A stretch of DNA of 64,000 nucleotides from Echinicola jeungdonensis. GTDB taxonomy: Bacteria; Bacteroidota; Bacteroidia; Cytophagales; Cyclobacteriaceae. Position 1 is the first letter of the stretch; each line of letters begins with the position of its first letter. Below are positions 61,060 to 64,000 of this stretch, one piece after another. The DNA lies in contig NZ_JAUFQT010000001.1 of assembly GCF_030409905.1 (NCBI RefSeq), positions 642,001-706,000 of the forward strand. Reading direction: 5' to 3'. The notes under the pieces were generated by a model. That model was given only the letters and a program-made list of their open reading frames with translations, did no database searches and had not been told where the DNA came from. A program made the position numbers and the translations under genes.

Positions 61060-62253
61060 TTAATTTTCTTTTTTTATGGCAGCACGTCTTGCCATCTCCT
61101 TTTTGATCAATTCAATTTCAAAACTGCTATGTCCAGACATACTGGAATTTTCTTTGGCCCTTCTGGACAGGTAAGGCATAACCGCCTCCACAGGGCCATA
61201 GGGGACGTATTTGGCGACATTATAACCGGCTTTGGCAAGGTTATAAGATAAATGATCCCCCATTCCATAAAGTTGGGCAAAGTAAAACCGCTCATCGTCC
61301 GGTTTAACCCCATGAAGCCCCATAAGCTCCGTAAGGATGATATTACTCATATCATTGTGAGAACCATTAACCAGGTACACCCTTTGTTTATTATTGACAC
61401 AAAACTGCAAGCCCTTATTAAAGCAATCGTCTGTATCCTTTTTGGTAGGATGTATTGGATTGGGATAGCCCATATCTTCAGCCCGGTCTGCCTCTTTTTC
61501 CATATAAGCCCCCCTTACAATTTTAACCCCCAGATAATACCCTTTGGCCACTGCATCATGGTGGGCAGCTTTTAAGTTTTTCAACATATCTCTGCGGTAC
61601 ATCTGATAGGTATTGTAAACAATGGCTTTGTCCTTATTGTATTTGGCCATGGCATCATAGGTCATATCATCGATTACATCCTGAAACCAGGACTCCTCCC
61701 CATCGACCAGAATCCGGACATTATTTTCATAAGCAGCCTTACATAAGGAGTCAAATCTGCTTTTCAGCCTCACAAAGGCATCCCTCTCTTTGGAATTTAG
61801 CTCTTTACCGGCTTGAACCTTTGTCATGACCTTATAGTCCCCAAGGCCTGTGGCTTTAAAGACAGTAAAAGGGATTTCCTTGGCCCCGGCAGACCGCAAT
61901 ATGGTCCGGCGGATTTCATCCCTGGTAAAATCATAACTCCTTTCGGTTCCTTCACCTTCTACGGAATAATCCAGGATGGTTCCTATCCCGAAATCAGCCA
62001 ATTCCTTGATAGAGCGGGCACTGTCTTTAATGCTTTCCCCTCCGCAAAAATGGCCAAACACCGTTTTTTTCATGAGTCCCTTTACCGGCAACTTTAATTT
62101 TATGGCTAACCTGGCCATTGCTACTCCCAAAATTACAGCCCACTTCTGATTCATGGCAGTAAATATGAGGTACATCTTTTTTAACTCCGCATCACTTCTA
62201 GATGCAAAGGCAACTTCTACATTCTCAAAAGAAATATTGGGTTTTGTATTCAT
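61060..62253 (-). CDS. Proline dehydrogenase
   Basis: A 397-residue FAD enzyme that oxidises proline to pyrroline-5-carboxylate. The TIM-barrel core has KGLMKKTVFGHFCGGESIKD, ILDYSVEGEGTERSYDF, RDMLKNLKAAHHDAVAKGYY LGVKIVRGAYMEKEADRAED, NGSHNDMSNIILTELM and YVPYGPVEAVMPYLSRRAKE N. It is monofunctional (no P5C dehydrogenase fusion). It precedes lysS by 15 bp, but a common regulation is not shown. Confidence 0.93.
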   Translation of the reverse strand: MNTKPNISFENVEVAFASRSDAELKKMYLIFTAMNQKWAVILGVAMARLAIKLKLPVKGLMKKTVFGHFCGGESIKDSARSIKELADFGIGTILDYSVEGEGTERSYDFTRDEIRRTILRSAGAKEIPFTVFKATGLGDYKVMTKVQAGKELNSKERDAFVRLKSRFDSLCKAAYENNVRILVDGEESWFQDVIDDMTYDAMAKYNKDKAIVYNTYQMYRRDMLKNLKAAHHDAVAKGYYLGVKIVRGAYMEKEADRAEDMGYPNPIHPTKKDTDDCFNKGLQFCVNNKQRVYLVNGSHNDMSNIILTELMGLHGVKPDDERFYFAQLYGMGDHLSYNLAKAGYNVAKYVPYGPVEAVMPYLSRRAKENSSMSGHSSFEIELIKKEMARRAAIKKEN

Positions 62254-62637
62254 ATTATCGATTCAACGTGCAAATATACCAAAAAAAACACCTACTGACT
62301 TTATTTTGTCATCTGAATTCTATTAAGACTATATTTTCCTAAAGAAATATTAAGTCCACCTTATTTCAACCATATCTTGAATTAAAATACGTACAGTTTT
62401 CGTGCTTGACAAAAACTGATCTAAAATTTATTTATGATCAATACCATGTTTTTAAGTACAACCTTTAAAAAAACGGTTAAGGAAATAACATTCACCTCTT
62501 TCCTCCTCTATAATTGTTTAACTTAAATCAGTAAATTTTGTTACCCCTATCTGCTTACATAAATAAATTGATCCACCTTGCAAAAAATAATTGTTTTTTT
62601 ATTGGTTTTTAAAGGAACAACTTTTAATTTTGAAGCC
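62254..62637. other. Divergent intergenic region
   Basis: About 385 AT-rich bases between the proline dehydrogenase start and the leader peptide. It must carry the promoter of the attenuated aromatic gene. A weak AAAGGAACAA ribosome-binding-like stretch lies 20-28 bp ahead of the leader ATG. Confidence 0.5.
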
Positions 62638-62733
62638 ATGTTTAAACAAGCAGCAACATACTTTATTTACTTCTTCTTTTACTTTCGTCCAATCGGTCGA
62701 ATCGGAGCTGCTTATTGTCTGAATAAAAAATAA
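62638..62733 (+). CDS. Phe/Tyr-rich leader peptide of the DAHP synthase gene
   Basis: A 31-codon ORF (too short for usual annotation) reads MFKQAATYFIYFFFYFRPIG RIGAAYCLNKK. Nine consecutive residues (YFIYFFFYF) contain eight Phe/Tyr codons. It lies 72 bp upstream of a DAHP synthase/chorismate mutase gene and directly before a terminator. This is the arrangement of pheA/pheST-type attenuation: ribosome stalling at Phe/Tyr codons when charged tRNA is scarce would favour the antiterminator. No long functional peptide is expected. Confidence 0.8.
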   Translation: MFKQAATYFIYFFFYFRPIGRIGAAYCLNKK

Positions 62734-62783
62734 AATTTCATACATCAATCAGGGAGCCCGATTCGAAAGAATCGGGCTTTTTT
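62697..62783 (+). promoter_or_regulatory. Transcription attenuator (terminator and antiterminator)
   Basis: The terminator is GCCCGATTC (62756-62764), loop GAAA, GAATCGGGC (62769-62777), then T6. Upstream, within the leader codons, TCGAATCGG (62697-62705) is complementary to CCGATTCGA (62758-62766), which includes the 5' arm of the terminator, so the two structures exclude each other. The stalling codons (YFIYFFFYF, about 62659-62685) lie just before the antiterminator arm, as expected for coupled translation. Confidence 0.82.
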
Positions 62784-62805
62784 GTTAGAATCAAGTTAAA
62801 ACAAA

Positions 62806-63909
62806 ATGAAAGATCACTTACAAACATCAGAATGGGGCCTTGGACTGGAAGGACATATTATCATCGCAGGACCCTGTAGCGCTGAAACCCCAGAGCAAGT
62901 GGAAAAAGTTTGCCTGGACATGAAAAAAGAAAATATCATCCCTTCCATGTTCCGTGCTGGAATCTGGAAACCAAGAACCAGACCAGGAAGCTTCGAAGGA
63001 ATCGGTGAAGATGGCCTAAAATGGATGGAGATTGTAAGGAACCACCTGAACATCCCTATTACCACTGAAGTTGGAAACACTGCCCACGTGGAATTGGCTT
63101 TGAAACACAATGTTGATGTCCTTTGGATTGGTGCCCGTACTACGGTAAACCCTTTCGCTGTACAGGAAATTGCCGAAGCCCTAAGAGGTACTGACATCCC
63201 TGTCATGGTCAAAAACCCAATGAACCCAGACCTTCAACTTTGGTTAGGCGCATTGGAAAGATTATATGCAGTAGGTATCCATAAACTGGCTGCCATCCAC
63301 AGAGGATTCAGCGATGCTTACGACAAAAGATTCAGAAACAAGCCTAACTGGTCCATGCCCATCCACTTGAAAAGAGAATGGAAAGGAATGGAAGTCATCA
63401 ATGACCCCAGTCATATCGTAGGAAAAAGAGAGGGTATTTTGGAAGTTGCCCAAAGAGCAATCAACTTCGGGTTGGACGGATTGATGATCGAAACCCACCA
63501 TGACCCTGACAATGCATGGAGTGATGCCAAGCAACAGGTTACACCTGCACAATTGAAAGAAATCCTCTCCAAGATTGATTTCAAGAAAACCTTGGACAAA
63601 GAAAAACCAAGTGAAAAGCTGCATGATTTAAGATCTGCTGTGGACCATATGGATGACCAATTGTTGGATTTGCTTGCTGAGAGATTTGCTGTCATTGACC
63701 AAATTGGAGCCCATAAAAGAGAACACAAACTGACCGTTTTCCAGGCAGACCGTTGGAAGCAAGTAATGGATTCCAGAACTGAAAAAGGTGTTAAAAAAGG
63801 ATTGAGCGAAAAATTCATGAAAGAATTGCTTTTCTCTATCCATGAAGAATCAGTTAAAAGACAAGAAAAGCAATTAAGAGCAGGAGATCCTGTCGATAAA
63901 AAAGCATAA
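62806..63909 (+). CDS. DAHP synthase/chorismate mutase bifunctional protein
   Basis: A 367-residue enzyme for the first and a branch step of aromatic amino acid synthesis. Residues 1-260 are a DAHP synthase (KDPG-type class I beta): IIIAGPCSAETPEQVEKVCL, FRAGIWKPRTRPGSFEGIGE, ITTEVGNTAHVELALKHNVD VLWIGARTTVNPFAVQEIAE, VMVKNPMNPDLQLWLGALER, IHRGF and INDPSHIVGKREGILEVAQR, LMIETHHDPDNAWSDAKQQV TPAQL. The C-terminal 90 residues are a type II chorismate mutase (KLHDLRSAVDHMDDQLLDLL AERFAVIDQIGAHKREHKLT VFQADRW). The fusion is standard in Bacteroidota. Feedback inhibition is unknown; transcription is controlled by the leader/attenuator upstream. Confidence 0.93.
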   Translation: MKDHLQTSEWGLGLEGHIIIAGPCSAETPEQVEKVCLDMKKENIIPSMFRAGIWKPRTRPGSFEGIGEDGLKWMEIVRNHLNIPITTEVGNTAHVELALKHNVDVLWIGARTTVNPFAVQEIAEALRGTDIPVMVKNPMNPDLQLWLGALERLYAVGIHKLAAIHRGFSDAYDKRFRNKPNWSMPIHLKREWKGMEVINDPSHIVGKREGILEVAQRAINFGLDGLMIETHHDPDNAWSDAKQQVTPAQLKEILSKIDFKKTLDKEKPSEKLHDLRSAVDHMDDQLLDLLAERFAVIDQIGAHKREHKLTVFQADRWKQVMDSRTEKGVKKGLSEKFMKELLFSIHEESVKRQEKQLRAGDPVDKKA

Positions 63910-64000
63910 CTGATTATATTTGTTCAAAAACAAAAAAGCCATTGGAATCAATAATTTTCTCGACCCAGATTGCCACTGATCTAGATCGGTATTTGAAGAC
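63910..64000. other. End of window
   Basis: Only about 90 bases follow the DAHP synthase/chorismate mutase stop. No gene can be read before the window ends. Confidence 0.6.

Noticed and set aside
1..64000. CRISPR arrays, tRNA or rRNA genes
   Set aside because: I saw no regular spaced direct repeats and no tRNA- or rRNA-like conserved sequence anywhere in the window.

Overview
The window looks like a chromosomal segment of a member of the Bacteroidota, probably a Cytophagales/Cyclobacteriaceae-type marine or soil bacterium. This is inferred from the gene families (DUF5996, the IscA variant, the lysine-tRNA ligase with a helical tail, the DAHP synthase/chorismate mutase fusion) and from AT-rich intergenic DNA; genus and species cannot be fixed by reading alone. 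It splits into an accessory half (about 1-32.3 kb) and an ordinary chromosomal half (about 32.9-64 kb).

Accessory half. Almost all genes lie on the minus strand and are separated by imperfect palindromes of about 100-125 bp that start with AAC and end with GTT on the plus strand (2512, 6849, 9158, 14491, 15767, 16946 and 20170, plus half sites at 4405 and 28714 and a short one at 9731). The bases just inside each gene block are matched inverted pairs that differ from block to block: GTTGTGTGCT/AGCACACAAC, GTTGTGGTTA/TAACCACAAC, GTTACCAGC/GCTGGTAAC, GTTGGCAGC/GCTGCCAAC, GTTGTGCGT/ACGCACAAC. This is the signature of circularisable integron cassettes with attC sites. A tyrosine recombinase without the IntI-specific insertion (31203-32309) sits exactly at the array's proximal end, followed by a possible attI. 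I read the region as an integron-like cassette array of unusual type. Its cargo is: a SRPBCC pseudogene; a HEAT-like small protein; a solo RelA/SpoT alarmone synthetase; a mercury-transport operon (ArsR-MerTP-GDCC protein); a lytic transglycosylase; a glyoxalase-family protein; a carboxylesterase next to a decayed hydrolase-DUF3237 fusion; a GAF-PAS-HisKA protein without kinase domain; a nuclease-like gene with an in-frame stop; an unknown protein; and an 8.4-kb block holding XRE, HsdR, a phosphoribosyltransferase, HsdM, HsdS, a structured non-coding stretch and a defence-type reverse transcriptase. Two nearly identical IS91-like elements, each with its own tyrosine recombinase, are inserted exactly at the AAC cores on both sides of that defence block. 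An IS1182-like element and a degenerate IS110-like element are also present.

Chromosomal half. There is a two-gene unit of unknown function (32954-34550), then a frameshifted NAD-binding epimerase, a thioredoxin-like protein, a YkvA-type protein, an IscA-like protein, a Rdx selenoprotein-W-like protein, an MBL-fold hydrolase, a Crp/Fnr regulator, small membrane proteins, a TolC-family remnant, DUF5996, an HTH regulator, an outer-membrane barrel, FolB with a DivIVA-domain protein and a WD40 protein, a phosphopantetheinyl transferase, a redoxin, a SirB1-like protein, an acyl-CoA carboxylase beta subunit, an AmiC-type amidase diverging from an LptD-like protein, arginine deiminase, LysS, proline dehydrogenase and a DAHP synthase-chorismate mutase. 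The last is preceded by a 31-codon leader peptide extremely rich in Phe/Tyr and a terminator/antiterminator pair, which amounts to a classical attenuator.

The most interesting items are the integron-like array with its non-IntI recombinase, the IS91-like insertions at attC cores, the RT plus type I restriction block with an inserted phosphoribosyltransferase, and the aromatic-amino-acid attenuator.
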